Assembly: GCF_014191715.1 (NCBI RefSeq)
Contig: NZ_JACHWY010000001.1
Location: forward strand, 1,426,001 to 1,490,000
Origin: Litorivivens lipolytica
GTDB taxonomy: Bacteria > Pseudomonadota > Gammaproteobacteria > Pseudomonadales > Spongiibacteraceae
DNA: 64,000 nucleotides
Direction of reading: 5' to 3'
Position numbers and translations under genes: made by a program. The notes beneath the pieces were generated by a model, which ran no database searches, had not been told where the DNA came from, and worked only from the letters and a program-made list of their open reading frames with translations. Of this stretch, positions 45,299 through 55,668 are shown one piece after another (positions within the stretch are counted from its first letter, which is position 1; each line of letters begins with the position of its first letter).

Positions 45299-46606
45299 TT
45301 ATTTACGCGGCCAGCGCAGCTCAGCGGAGCGGGCATGCGCAGTCAGGGATTCGCTGCGCGCTAGCACAGAGGCGGTATGCCCCAACGCCGAGGCTTCTGC
45401 AGAACACTGAATCAGTGAACTGCGCTTCTGAAAATCGTAGACGCCTAGCGGCGAAGAAAAGCGCGAGGTCCCCGAGGTGGGCAGTACGTGGTTGGGGCCA
45501 GCACAGTAATCGCCAAGCGCCTCCGGGGTATATCGCCCCATGAAGATTGCGCCGGCGTGACGAATATTTGGCAACAAGGCTTGTGGCGATTCCACCGACA
45601 ATTCTAGGTGCTCCGGCGCGATACGATTAACCAGCTCAACGGCTGCATCCATATCTGCAACCTGCACCAGTGCGCCGCGCTCGCGCAGCGAAACACCCGC
45701 TATAGCGGCGCGTTCGAGGGTCGGCAGCAGACGCTCAAGGCTCTGCTCAACCGCATCGAGGAAGGCAGGATCGGGGCTGATCAGAATGGACTGGGCATCT
45801 TCATCGTGCTCGGCCTGAGAAAACAGGTCCATCGCAATCCAGTCCGGATCGGTTTTGCCATCGCAGACCACCAGGATTTCCGACGGACCGGCAATCATAT
45901 CCAAGCCAACCTGGCCAAATACCTGACGTTTGGCCGTGGCAACGTAGATATTGCCCGGGCCGACAATCTTGTCGACACGCGGAATGGTTTCCGTGCCATA
46001 AGCCAGCGCCGCAACGGCCTGCGCGCCACCGATGGCAAAAAACCGGTCGACGCCGGCGATAGCCGCCGCAGCCAACACTACTTCATTTAATTTGCCGCCC
46101 GGCGTCGGCGACACCATGATCAGCTCGGGTACGCCAGCAACCTTGGCCGGAATGGCATTCATCAGCACCGACGAGGGATATGCCGCCTTGCCGCCCGGCA
46201 CATAGAGCCCCGCCCGATCCAGCGGCCGAATCTGCTGCCCAAGCACCGTGCCATCGGCCTCGGCATAGGACCAGGACTCTTGTTTCTGATGGGCGTGATA
46301 CTGGCGAATACGCTCGGCAGCGTGTTCCAGCGCCGCTTTCAACTCGGAATCAATCGCATCCAGCGCCTGCTGCAACCGGGCTGTTGGCAGCTCAAGTTCA
46401 GACAAGGAGGAAGCCGTCGAGCCATCAAACTGGCGGGTGTAGTCCAGCACCGCGTCATCACCGCGGGTTTTCACTGCCTCGACGATGCTCTCAACCGCGT
46501 TAGCGACTGCCGCATCTGACACAGCCTCCCACGCAAGCAGCGCGTCTAGCTCCGCATCAAAGCCCTCAGCATCAGCATTTAAGCGGTGAATGATGGACTC
46601 AGCCAT
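45299..46606 (-). CDS. hisD: Histidinol dehydrogenase
   Basis: This zinc enzyme oxidises histidinol twice to histidine with NAD. It has 435 residues. Motifs include [47 protein letters not shown] and APEHLEL, and the C-terminal [23 protein letters not shown] carries further zinc and substrate residues. It overlaps hisG by 8 bases and precedes hisC by 13 bp. Confidence 0.97.
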   Translation of the reverse strand: MAESIIHRLNADAEGFDAELDALLAWEAVSDAAVANAVESIVEAVKTRGDDAVLDYTRQFDGSTASSLSELELPTARLQQALDAIDSELKAALEHAAERIRQYHAHQKQESWSYAEADGTVLGQQIRPLDRAGLYVPGGKAAYPSSVLMNAIPAKVAGVPELIMVSPTPGGKLNEVVLAAAAIAGVDRFFAIGGAQAVAALAYGTETIPRVDKIVGPGNIYVATAKRQVFGQVGLDMIAGPSEILVVCDGKTDPDWIAMDLFSQAEHDEDAQSILISPDPAFLDAVEQSLERLLPTLERAAIAGVSLRERGALVQVADMDAAVELVNRIAPEHLELSVESPQALLPNIRHAGAIFMGRYTPEALGDYCAGPNHVLPTSGTSRFSSPLGVYDFQKRSSLIQCSAEASALGHTASVLARSESLTAHARSAELRWPRK

Positions 46607-47243
46607 TGGCTGCCCTCACTGCGACGGCCTTGCGCAGACGCTCGGTCACGTCGGTTACCGCTTCGTGTTTGCGCTTCAGAGAGCTGGTATTGACCACCAG
46701 CCGCGAACTGATATCGGCGATGGTTTCGGCAGGCTCCATACCATTGGCGCGCAGGGTATTGCCGGTATCAACAATATCTACAATCACATCGGCCAGATTC
46801 ATCATCGGCGCCAATTCCATCGCGCCGTAAAGTTTGATCAACTCGACCTGAGTTCCCTGAGCTGCAAAATAGCGTCGGGCCACGTTCACGAACTTGGTCG
46901 CCACCTTGATACGCCCAGCAGGCAGCTCACGATCGACCATCACTGCGGTCATCAGCTTGCAGCGAGCAATGCCGAGATCCAGCGGCTCGTACATGCCGGC
47001 GGCGCCATGCTCCAGCAGCATATCCTTGCCAGCCACCCCCATATCGGCGGCCCCTAGCTGCACGTAAGTGGGCACATCAGTACCGCGAATTACGACAAAC
47101 TGTACATGCGGCAAGGTTGTATCGAAAATCAGCTTGCGGCTTTCCGCAATATTTTCCAGAGGCTCGATGCCCGCCTCTGCGAACAGCGGCAGGGTATCCT
47201 TGAGTATGCGGCCCTTGGTCAGGGCAATGGTCAGCTTTTCCAC
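46599..47243 (-). CDS. hisG: ATP phosphoribosyltransferase, short form
   Basis: HisG catalyses the first committed step of histidine synthesis. It has 214 residues, lacking the C-terminal regulatory domain of the 299-residue E. coli form. Short HisG enzymes need the regulatory subunit HisZ, which is not in this window. The PRPP-binding motif is [14 protein letters not shown]. The start codon is GTG at 47243, with AAGG upstream. It lies 24 bp behind murA. Confidence 0.95.
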   Translation of the reverse strand: MEKLTIALTKGRILKDTLPLFAEAGIEPLENIAESRKLIFDTTLPHVQFVVIRGTDVPTYVQLGAADMGVAGKDMLLEHGAAGMYEPLDLGIARCKLMTAVMVDRELPAGRIKVATKFVNVARRYFAAQGTQVELIKLYGAMELAPMMNLADVIVDIVDTGNTLRANGMEPAETIADISSRLVVNTSSLKRKHEAVTDVTERLRKAVAVRAANG

Positions 47244-47267
47244 GACACGCCTTTGTTCTAAATCCGA

Positions 47268-48793
<1,526 letters not shown>

Positions 48794-48906
48794 GGGACAA
48801 TTCTCGTAAAAATCAGGCCGCGAATTGTACGCAATTGGCGGGGTAATGGCTATCGACGCCACCAGCCACTACCCCATGGTGTTCACAGAACAAAAAATCG
48901 TGAGGA

Positions 48907-49599
48907 TCAGGCGTCGTCGCTGCCGTCATCACCCACAGCGCCCTCGGGGGCCACTTCCCAGTTCTCAATGACCTTGTCGATATCGCCATTGTGACGGCGC
49001 ACCGCCGAACTGAACTGGCTCTGGTAGGTACGCCCCAGATTCACACCTTCGATACTGACATTACGCAGCTTCCACTCACCATCGCGGCCCTGCTTGAGCT
49101 TGTAATAGACCACATAGGGCTGCGGCGCATTGCCGTAGATGTGTTGCTCCACATTGACACTACCGCCCTTGTCGGCGTCTTCGGCCAGGGGAAGAACCTC
49201 AATCCGGTTGCCGTCAAAGGCCAGCAAACCCTTGGCGTAGGTCTGAATCAGGCGGTCCTGAAAGGTCTCCGTAAAACGCTCGACCCGCTCACGGAATTTC
49301 TGCTTCTCCGCGTCAGACAGGGTGTCGTAGTAGCGCTTGCTACCATATTTGCCCATCACACCCCGGGCGAAGCTGGGGAAATCGACCACATCCGACAGAA
49401 TTTTTTCAACCTCATCGTAGAAGCGCTGAGGATCTTCATCCACATAGCTGCGCGCTTCCTCAATAACCTTGGTCACACGACTGGTGGTATCAGCGACCAC
49501 CTCGTATGGCCCCTTGGGCTCGGCGGCCCACGCCGACACCGATGTCAGCATTAGTACCACCACGCTAACCAGAGAAATCAGTTTTTGATACATCGTCAT
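48907..49599 (-). CDS. mlaC: Periplasmic phospholipid-binding protein MlaC (Ttg2D)
   Basis: MlaC shuttles phospholipid between the outer-membrane MlaA complex and the inner-membrane MlaFEDB transporter. It has 230 residues. A signal peptide (MTMYQK..SAWA, cleavage about residue 25) is followed by the MlaC domain: FYDEVEKILSDVVDFPSFARGVMGKYG, RFTETFQDRLIQTYAKGL and WKLRNVSIEGVNLGRTYQSQF. GGAG lies 5 bases before the ATG. Its normal partners mlaF, mlaE and mlaD should be upstream and mlaB downstream, but kdsD lies upstream in the divergent direction and ibaG downstream. Confidence 0.93.
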   Translation of the reverse strand: MTMYQKLISLVSVVVLMLTSVSAWAAEPKGPYEVVADTTSRVTKVIEEARSYVDEDPQRFYDEVEKILSDVVDFPSFARGVMGKYGSKRYYDTLSDAEKQKFRERVERFTETFQDRLIQTYAKGLLAFDGNRIEVLPLAEDADKGGSVNVEQHIYGNAPQPYVVYYKLKQGRDGEWKLRNVSIEGVNLGRTYQSQFSSAVRRHNGDIDKVIENWEVAPEGAVGDDGSDDA

Positions 49600-49624
49600 T
49601 GCAACTCCACTTGGTTGTCTTGTG

Positions 49625-49740
49625 CGCCGTTTTCAACGGCGTCTGAAGCACTTTGACCTCAGGGATGGGAAATCGCTCCCCGCTCTACGCTAGGAATTTG
49701 TGCCCCGCCCTCTTATCATATCGGCCTATTGCCTGCCGAT
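49625..49740. promoter_or_regulatory. mlaC-kdsD divergent control region with two inverted repeats
   Basis: CGCCGTT-TTC-AACGGCG (49625-49641) is a perfect 7-bp hairpin in the mlaC leader, 26 bp before its ATG. ATCGGC-N9-GCCGAT (49720-49740) is a second inverted repeat that shares a base with a -10-like TATGAT on the minus strand (49720-49715). A matching -35 was not convincing. Role as an operator is a guess. Confidence 0.35.
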
Positions 49741-49765
49741 GGTAGCCAATTCCCGATAAATTCTT

Positions 49766-50752
49766 GTGAGTAAAGCAAAAAGCATGTCCGCCGACTACCT
49801 GACATCCGCTCGCCGCACCATCGCCATGGAAAGCGCCGCTGTGGCTGCGCTGTCAGAGCGCATAGACGATCAGTTCAGCACCGCCTGCGAGCTCCTGCTT
49901 AATTGCAGCGGCCGGGTCGTAGTGACAGGGATGGGCAAATCCGGGCATATCGCCCGCAAGATTGCCGCCACCCTCGCCAGCACCGGCACACCCGCCATGT
50001 TCGTCCACCCCGGCGAAGCCAGTCACGGCGATATGGGCATGATCACCTCTCAGGATGCGGTACTGGCCCTGTCCAATTCAGGCTCAACGGCGGAAGTGAT
50101 TACCATGCTGCCGCTGCTGAAACGCCTCAGCGTGCCACTGGTTTCCATGACCGGCAACCCGCAATCCGAATTGGCCACTGCCGCACAAGCCCACCTCGAC
50201 GCCAGCGTTACGGAAGAAGCCTGCCCGCTGGGTCTCGCGCCGACTTCCAGCACGACGGTCGCACTGGTACTGGGCGATGCGCTGGCGATTGCCCTGCTTG
50301 AAGCCCGCGGCTTCACCGCTGAAGACTTTGCCTTCTCACACCCTGGCGGAGCACTTGGCCGCAAATTGCTGCTGAAAATTGATGACATCATGCACACGGG
50401 CAGCGAAATCCCGACCGTGCAGAGTGGTACTCCGCTGACCAGCGCCCTGCTGGAAATGAGCAGCAAGGCGCTGGGTATGACCACGGTGCAAAATAAGGAA
50501 GGCACCTTGCTCGGACTGTTTACCGACGGCGACCTGCGCCGCGCCATTGATCAGGGCATTAATATTCAGACTGCCACCATTGACGATGCCATGACTCGCA
50601 ACCCGCAGCGTGTGCACCCCGGGATGCTCGCGGCCGAGGCCCTCTACATTATGGAAACCCGCAAGATCACGGCCTTGATCGTCGTCGACGCGGACGACCA
50701 TCCGGTGGGCGTGGTACACCTGCACGATATACTGCGCGCCGGCGTGGCCTGA
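49766..50752 (+). CDS. kdsD: D-arabinose 5-phosphate isomerase
   Basis: KdsD makes arabinose 5-phosphate from ribulose 5-phosphate for KDO synthesis. An N-terminal SIS domain (GMGKSGHIARKIAATLASTG and ALSNSGSTAEV) is followed by two CBS domains (DDIMHTGSEIPTV... and DDAMTRNPQRV...). The total is 328 residues from GTG 49766; an ATG at 49784 gives 322 residues. Neither has a clean Shine-Dalgarno. It begins the kdsD-kdsC-lptC-lptA-lptB-rpoN run. Confidence 0.94.
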   Translation: MSKAKSMSADYLTSARRTIAMESAAVAALSERIDDQFSTACELLLNCSGRVVVTGMGKSGHIARKIAATLASTGTPAMFVHPGEASHGDMGMITSQDAVLALSNSGSTAEVITMLPLLKRLSVPLVSMTGNPQSELATAAQAHLDASVTEEACPLGLAPTSSTTVALVLGDALAIALLEARGFTAEDFAFSHPGGALGRKLLLKIDDIMHTGSEIPTVQSGTPLTSALLEMSSKALGMTTVQNKEGTLLGLFTDGDLRRAIDQGINIQTATIDDAMTRNPQRVHPGMLAAEALYIMETRKITALIVVDADDHPVGVVHLHDILRAGVA

Positions 50753-50761
50753 GGAAAGTCG

Positions 50762-51283
50762 ATGCAAGACATAATGGATAAAGCCAAAGCCGTGCGCCTG
50801 CTGGTTACCGACGTAGACGGTGTGCTGACAGACGGCAGTCTGTACTTTGGCAACAGCGGCGAAGAGATCAAGGCCTTCAGCATTCTCGACGGGCTGGGCA
50901 TCAAACTGCTGCGCGATACCGGCATCGATACGGCCATCATTACTGGCCGGGTATCCGACCTGGTCGCGCGCCGCGCAAAGGAACTCAAGATCACCACCAT
51001 CTATCAGGGCCGTGAAGACAAACTGACTGCCTTGCAGGAATTGTGTCGTGATCTGGAACTCCCCCTGTCCGCCATTGCCTATATTGGCGATGACCTGCCG
51101 GATCTGGCGGCGATTCGCGCCGCGGGCCTGGGCATCACCGTTGCTAACGGCCACGCCTATGTCGCGCAGCATGCAGACTGGCAAACCAGCGCCGCCGGCG
51201 GCAAGGGCGCGGTACGTGAGGTCTGCGAGCTGATCATGAAAGCCCAGGACACGCTGATCGAGACGTGGGAGCAATACCTCTAG
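50762..51283 (+). CDS. kdsC: 3-deoxy-D-manno-octulosonate 8-phosphate phosphatase
   Basis: KdsC is a HAD-family (C0, no cap) tetrameric phosphatase that releases KDO from KDO-8-phosphate. It has 173 residues. The nucleophile motif is D17-V-D19-G-V-L-T-D. The later motifs ITGR, K81-type GREDKLTAL and YIGDDLPDL (metal binding) are in order. It lies 9 bp behind kdsD. Confidence 0.95.
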   Translation: MQDIMDKAKAVRLLVTDVDGVLTDGSLYFGNSGEEIKAFSILDGLGIKLLRDTGIDTAIITGRVSDLVARRAKELKITTIYQGREDKLTALQELCRDLELPLSAIAYIGDDLPDLAAIRAAGLGITVANGHAYVAQHADWQTSAAGGKGAVREVCELIMKAQDTLIETWEQYL

Positions 51284-51285
51284 TC

Positions 51286-51867
51286 ATGGCAAAAGACCGA
51301 CGTCGCAAGAAACTCCGCAATCTGTCATTGTTTGCCGGCCTTATCGGTCTCGGCGCGCTGATCCTGTCATTTATTGAATACGGTGAAAGCGGCAAGATTG
51401 TCATGGGTGGCAGCGAAGATCTGCAGGCCCTGCGCCGATTTGACTCCTACCTGCTGGAACCCGAGGGCACCACTTTTCGCAGCGACGGCAGCATCGCCTA
51501 TCGCTGGCAGGCAGAACGGGCCAATCGCCAGCACAACGGCGCCATTTTGCTGCACTCCCCAATCTACCGGGGCATCAAAGACAACACGCAGGCCTGGACC
51601 GCGACCGCCCGCCGCGGCATGCTCGCCGCCGACGGCCAACAACTGGATCTGGAGCAGGACGTCTTGCTGAAAGATTTCATCCACAACGCACGGATTGTCA
51701 CCACCGCACTAACGCTGGATGTGCGCAACAGCGTCATCGAAACGCGCGCCCCGGTGCGATTTACCAGCCCAAACGCCGTCACCACCGCCACCGGTATGCA
51801 CGCGGCGATGGAGTCGGAGAAGCTTGTCTTTCTGGCCGACGTAAGGGGTGTCTATGAGAAGCCCTGA
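51286..51867 (+). CDS. lptC: LPS export protein LptC
   Basis: LptC is a bitopic protein that passes LPS from the LptB2FG transporter to LptA. It has 193 residues from the ATG at 51286. A basic N terminus precedes a transmembrane helix (about 14-33), then a beta-jellyroll (SYLLEPEGTTFRSDGSIAYRWQAERA, LKDFIHNARIVTTALTLDV). It follows the kdsC stop by 2 bases and overlaps lptA by 14. Confidence 0.9.
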   Translation: MAKDRRRKKLRNLSLFAGLIGLGALILSFIEYGESGKIVMGGSEDLQALRRFDSYLLEPEGTTFRSDGSIAYRWQAERANRQHNGAILLHSPIYRGIKDNTQAWTATARRGMLAADGQQLDLEQDVLLKDFIHNARIVTTALTLDVRNSVIETRAPVRFTSPNAVTTATGMHAAMESEKLVFLADVRGVYEKP

Positions 51868-52414
51868 TCGCGGTTGGGTATTCGCCCTGCTGTTGGTCGC
51901 CGGCCTCAGCTATGGTCAGGACGGCCCCTCATTCAAACCGGATAACCGGGCGCCAATCAACGTCAGCGCCGATCGCGCCAGCTACGAGAATGGGCGCGGC
52001 GTCTATGAAGGCCGGGTGGAGCTACGCCAGGGCTTATTGTCAATCAAGGCGGACAGCCTGACCATTGACGAGCAGAACCGCCAGGTAAACCGCATTCTGG
52101 CGATCGGTAAACCGGCGCAGTTGGAACAGAACGATGGCAGCGTTCGCGCGGAAGCAAAATCCATCGAGTACTTTGTCGCCAACAGCAAGGTCATCCTCAC
52201 CGGCAAGGCCCTGATTCGACAGCAGGGGTCGGAAATACGCGGCAACCGCATTACCTACGACAGCCAGCAGCAAACCGTTGTAGCCGAGGGCGACAAGGGC
52301 CGCAATCCGGAGCGAGTCAATCTGACCCTGCAACCACGGACCTCCCCCCAGACAGCGGAGCCCGAGGACGATAAGGCCCCGGCTGACCAATCAAAAGAGA
52401 GTAGTGAGCGCTAA
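51854..52414 (+). CDS. lptA: Periplasmic LPS-bridge protein LptA
   Basis: LptA forms the periplasmic bridge that carries LPS from LptC to LptD. It has 186 residues from the ATG at 51854, preceded by AAGGGG (51841-51846). A GTG 6 bases upstream is an alternative. A signal peptide ends near residue 22 (LSYGQDG), and the OstA-like beta-jellyroll follows ([26 protein letters not shown]-type repeats). A charged, Pro/Glu/Asp-rich tail (about 160-186) is probably disordered. Confidence 0.93.
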   Translation: MRSPDRGWVFALLLVAGLSYGQDGPSFKPDNRAPINVSADRASYENGRGVYEGRVELRQGLLSIKADSLTIDEQNRQVNRILAIGKPAQLEQNDGSVRAEAKSIEYFVANSKVILTGKALIRQQGSEIRGNRITYDSQQQTVVAEGDKGRNPERVNLTLQPRTSPQTAEPEDDKAPADQSKESSER

Positions 52415-52416
52415 CC

Positions 52417-53142
52417 ATGGCGGAACTTCGAGCCGACAACCTCGCCAAAGCCTACAAGGGCCGCCAGATTATCCGCGATGTTTCGCTGAGCATTCGCAGC
52501 GGTGAAATTGTCGGACTACTGGGCCCGAACGGCGCCGGCAAGACCACCTGTTTTTACATGATTGTCGGCATCGTAAACGCCGACAAGGGCCGTATAACCC
52601 TCGACGGACAGGATGTAACCGGCGAGAGTATTCACGGGCGCGCCCGGGTTGGCCTGGGCTACCTACCCCAGGAAGCCTCCATCTTCCGCAAGCTGTCAGT
52701 GGCCGACAACATCATGGCCATTCTGGAAACCCGCAAGGAGCTGACCCGCAAGCAGCGCAAGAGCATGATGGAAAGCCTGTTGCAGGAATTCCATATCACC
52801 CATATCCGCGATTCTGCCGGCATGGCCCTGTCCGGCGGCGAGCGGCGCCGGGTAGAGATCGCCCGCGCGCTAGCCACCGAGCCCAAATTCATTCTGCTGG
52901 ACGAACCCTTTGCCGGGGTAGACCCCATTTCCGTTAACGATATCAAGGACATAATTCGCCACCTGCAAAGGCGCGATATCGGCGTGCTTATTACCGACCA
53001 CAACGTACGGGAAACACTCGACATCTGTGAAAAGGCCTATATTGTCGGCGAAGGCAAAATTGTGGCCGAGGGCAATGCCCAACAGGTACTGAATGACCCG
53101 GTCGTCAAGGATATCTACCTCGGGCATCAGTTCACCCTTTGA
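52417..53142 (+). CDS. lptB: LPS export ABC ATPase LptB
   Basis: LptB is the nucleotide-binding subunit of the LptB2FG extractor. It has 241 residues. Walker A is GPNGAGKT (36-43), the ABC signature is LSGGERRR, and Walker B is [13 protein letters not shown]. It lies 2 bases behind lptA and 154 bp before rpoN. Confidence 0.97.
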   Translation: MAELRADNLAKAYKGRQIIRDVSLSIRSGEIVGLLGPNGAGKTTCFYMIVGIVNADKGRITLDGQDVTGESIHGRARVGLGYLPQEASIFRKLSVADNIMAILETRKELTRKQRKSMMESLLQEFHITHIRDSAGMALSGGERRRVEIARALATEPKFILLDEPFAGVDPISVNDIKDIIRHLQRRDIGVLITDHNVRETLDICEKAYIVGEGKIVAEGNAQQVLNDPVVKDIYLGHQFTL

Positions 53143-53192
53143 CCCCTCGAAAGCTTCTATTGCCGGGCAATTCTGCTCACAAATTACACAAT

Positions 53193-53209
53193 TCGGCACG
53201 GGTATTGCA
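53193..53209 (+). promoter_or_regulatory. Candidate sigma54 (-24/-12) promoter upstream of rpoN
   Basis: TCGGCACGGGTATTGCA has GG (53195-53196) and GC (53207-53208) separated by exactly 10 bases, and matches the TGGCACG-N4-TTGCA consensus at all but the first base. Its predicted start near 53220 is about 75 bp before the rpoN ATG. Sigma54 control of rpoN itself would be autoregulation. Confidence 0.6.
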
Positions 53210-53241
53210 GGGTCCCGAAGGGCGGACTACACTGCAATGAC

Positions 53242-53259
53242 AGGTGCCTAAAAACACCT
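53242..53259 (+). repeat. Small stem-loop in the rpoN leader
   Basis: AGGTG-N8-CACCT lies downstream of the candidate sigma54 start and 38 bp before the rpoN ATG. The stem is only 5 bp with an A-rich loop and no T run. It is noted as possible leader structure. Confidence 0.25.
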
Positions 53260-53296
53260 CTCGTCACTCAGTGGTATCGGTGGTAGTCAAACGCTT

Positions 53297-54778
53297 ATGA
53301 AACAATCGCTACAGCTCAAAGTCAGCCAGCAGCTGACCATGACACCCCAGCTGCAGCAAGCGATTAAACTCCTCCAACTTTCCACACTCGATCTGCAACA
53401 GGAAATTCAGGCCGCCATCGACTCCAACCCCATGCTGGAAGTGAGCGAGGACGACAGCCCCGACGCCGATAGTGCCCAAGCCGACAACAACAGCAAAGAC
53501 ACCGAGCCCACCGCCAACAGCGCCGATCGGGACAGCGTCAGTGTCGATGAGACCTGGAACGAAGGCATTCCCGATGACCTGCCCGTCGATAGCCGCTGGG
53601 AGGATATTTACCAGCCCGCCACGACCCCTAGCCGTCAGAGCAGCAGCGATAACCCGGACTTTGACGTAGTCTCGCGCAGCAGCTCGGACGAGTCCCTGCA
53701 GGACCACCTGCGCTGGCAGCTGAATCTAAGCCGCATGTCAGACGTAGACCGGGTGATCGCGATGGCCATTATTGATGCCATCGCCCCTGACGGCCGCCTG
53801 ACCTGCGATATTGAAGACATTCTCGACAGCGTGGCGGACAACCCGGAGCTGGATATCGAGGAAGATGAAGTACTCGCAGTGCTGCACCGGATCCAGCAGT
53901 TTGATCCGCCGGGAGTGGCAGCCCGGGATCTGCGCGAATGCCTGCTGATTCAACTGCAGCAACTGCCCGACGATACCGAATGGCTGAAGCCTGCCAAGGA
54001 TATTGTCACCCACCACCTCGACCTGCTTGGCTCGCGCGACTACAACCAGCTTATGCGCCGTTCGCGGGTGAACGAGGAACAGCTGAAACAGGTACTGAAA
54101 CTGATTCAGACCCTGAACCCCACGCCAGGCGTGATGATCTCTCCGTCCGACACCGAATATGTGGTGCCGGACGTGTTTGTCACCAAGCATCAGGACACCT
54201 GGGTCGTCGAGCTGAACCCGGATATTGCCCCCAAGCTGCGTATCAATGATCACTATGCCTCACTGACCAAGCAGTGCAGCAGCGCCGACAGTTCCTACAT
54301 CCGGGATAACCTGCAGGAGGCGCGCTGGTTTCTCAAGAGCCTACAGAGCCGCAACGAGACCCTGATGAAAGTGGCCAGTAAAATTGTTGAATACCAGCGC
54401 GGCTTTCTGGAATATGGTGAAGAAGCCATGAAACCCATGATTCTTCACGACATCGCCGAAGCGGTCGAAATGCATGAATCCACCATTTCCCGGGTGACGA
54501 CACAAAAGTACATGCATACGCCGCGCGGCATATACGAACTCAAGTATTTCTTCTCCAGCCACGTATCCACCGATGCGGGCGGAGAATGCTCATCCACGGC
54601 AATACGGGCCCTGATCAAAAAACTGATTGCAGCGGAAAATCCGAGGAAACCGCTCAGCGACAGCAAGATCACGGCACTGCTTGCCGAGCAGGGAATTCAG
54701 GTCGCCAGACGAACCATTGCCAAATACCGCGAAGCAATGGTGATTCCGCCCTCAAACGAGCGGAAACGGCTGGTCTGA
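53297..54778 (+). CDS. rpoN: RNA polymerase sigma54 factor
   Basis: RpoN recognises -24/-12 promoters and needs AAA+ activators. It has 493 residues. The Gln- and Leu-rich region I (residues 1-50) binds activators. An acidic, poorly conserved region II follows (about 50-125). The core-binding domain and helix-turn-helix come next, ending with the RpoN box [10 protein letters not shown] near the C terminus. It lies in the lptB-rpoN-hpf-ptsN-rapZ-ptsH order found widely in gammaproteobacteria, linking sigma54 to the nitrogen phosphotransferase system. Confidence 0.97.
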   Translation: MKQSLQLKVSQQLTMTPQLQQAIKLLQLSTLDLQQEIQAAIDSNPMLEVSEDDSPDADSAQADNNSKDTEPTANSADRDSVSVDETWNEGIPDDLPVDSRWEDIYQPATTPSRQSSSDNPDFDVVSRSSSDESLQDHLRWQLNLSRMSDVDRVIAMAIIDAIAPDGRLTCDIEDILDSVADNPELDIEEDEVLAVLHRIQQFDPPGVAARDLRECLLIQLQQLPDDTEWLKPAKDIVTHHLDLLGSRDYNQLMRRSRVNEEQLKQVLKLIQTLNPTPGVMISPSDTEYVVPDVFVTKHQDTWVVELNPDIAPKLRINDHYASLTKQCSSADSSYIRDNLQEARWFLKSLQSRNETLMKVASKIVEYQRGFLEYGEEAMKPMILHDIAEAVEMHESTISRVTTQKYMHTPRGIYELKYFFSSHVSTDAGGECSSTAIRALIKKLIAAENPRKPLSDSKITALLAEQGIQVARRTIAKYREAMVIPPSNERKRLV

Positions 54779-54859
54779 TAGCGCCGGCGCGGTCCGGCAA
54801 ACTCCGAAACCGTGGCGGCGCCCGGTTCCGGTTGGCATTGATACGAAAAGGAGCGATTT

Positions 54860-55147
54860 ATGCAAATCACTGTAAGCGGTCATCATGTCGACGTTACACC
54901 TGCATTGAGAGAGTACGTAAACAACAAGCTCACCCGGCTCCAGCGCCACTTCGACAATATCACCAATACCGATGTCACCCTCACCGTTGAAAAGCTGCGT
55001 CAAAAAGCCGAAGGTACCGTCCACGTAGCTGGAGCGGATCTATTCGCTGCCTGCGAATCAGAAGACATGTACGCCGCCATCGATCAGCTGGCTGATAAAC
55101 TCGACCGTCAGCTCATCAAACACAAAGAAAAGAAACGCGGACACTGA
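54860..55147 (+). CDS. hpf: Short ribosome hibernation promoting factor
   Basis: HPF binds the 30S A/P-site region and helps form 100S dimers in stationary phase. It has 95 residues, the short form without the C-terminal dimerisation domain. It begins MQITVSGHHVDVTPALREYV and has the beta-alpha-beta fold motifs of the family. AAGGAG at 54847-54852 supports the start. Confidence 0.95.
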   Translation: MQITVSGHHVDVTPALREYVNNKLTRLQRHFDNITNTDVTLTVEKLRQKAEGTVHVAGADLFAACESEDMYAAIDQLADKLDRQLIKHKEKKRGH

Positions 55148-55160
55148 CCGTCCGCGCGAA

Positions 55161-55182
55161 CGCGAAGCCTTCGGGCTTCGCG
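55161..55182. repeat. UUCG-capped hairpin between hpf and ptsN
   Basis: CGCGAAGCC and GGCTTCGCG form a perfect 9-bp stem capped by TTCG. The C(UUCG)G tetraloop makes an extremely stable RNA hairpin. No T run follows, so it is more likely an RNA-end barrier or a partial terminator that lowers ptsN-rapZ-ptsH expression relative to hpf. Confidence 0.6.
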
Positions 55183-55212
55183 CTTCGTCACTGCTCAGGA
55201 ACCCCAGGAGCC

Positions 55213-55668
55213 ATGCTGTTAGAGCACTTTCTCACACGCGAGCGAACCTACTGCGGTGCAGCAAGCACCAGCAAAAAACGCCTGCTTGAAGATCTTTCCC
55301 AGTTCATCAGCGAAGATGTCCCAGCGCTGAATGCTCAGGAAATTTACACCCACCTGCTCAACCGTGAGCGCCTCGGTAGCACCGGTATTGGTTTCGGGGT
55401 CGCCATCCCGCATTGCAGGGTATCGAATTGCTCCAGCATTGTTGGCGCCCTGATCACGCTGAATGAGCCGGTGAATTTCGAATCCGTCGACGATCAGCCG
55501 GTCGACATACTGTTCGCTCTGGTCGCGCCGGAAGAAGGCCACGATGAACACCTCAAAGCGCTCTCCAGTATTGCCGAGCGGCTGAACAACCCGGAATTTA
55601 GAGAGCGGCTGCGCAGCGCCTCTGACGCTGACCAACTGTTCCGCAACGCCATCGATTACATTCCATGA
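55213..55668 (+). CDS. ptsN: Nitrogen-regulatory PTS enzyme IIA
   Basis: EIIA-Ntr receives phosphate from NPr and regulates potassium uptake, KdpD and other targets rather than carrying sugars. It has 151 residues. The phosphorylated histidine is H67 in GVAIPHCRV. It overlaps rapZ by 4 bases (ATGA). An AGGAG lies only 2 bases before the ATG, an unusually short spacing; the AGGA at 55197-55200 is 12 bases away. Confidence 0.94.
   Translation: MLLEHFLTRERTYCGAASTSKKRLLEDLSQFISEDVPALNAQEIYTHLLNRERLGSTGIGFGVAIPHCRVSNCSSIVGALITLNEPVNFESVDDQPVDILFALVAPEEGHDEHLKALSSIAERLNNPEFRERLRSASDADQLFRNAIDYIP

Noticed and set aside
44497-45543. 348-codon frame on the plus strand
   Set aside because: Antisense to hisC and the end of hisD; both have complete catalytic motifs.
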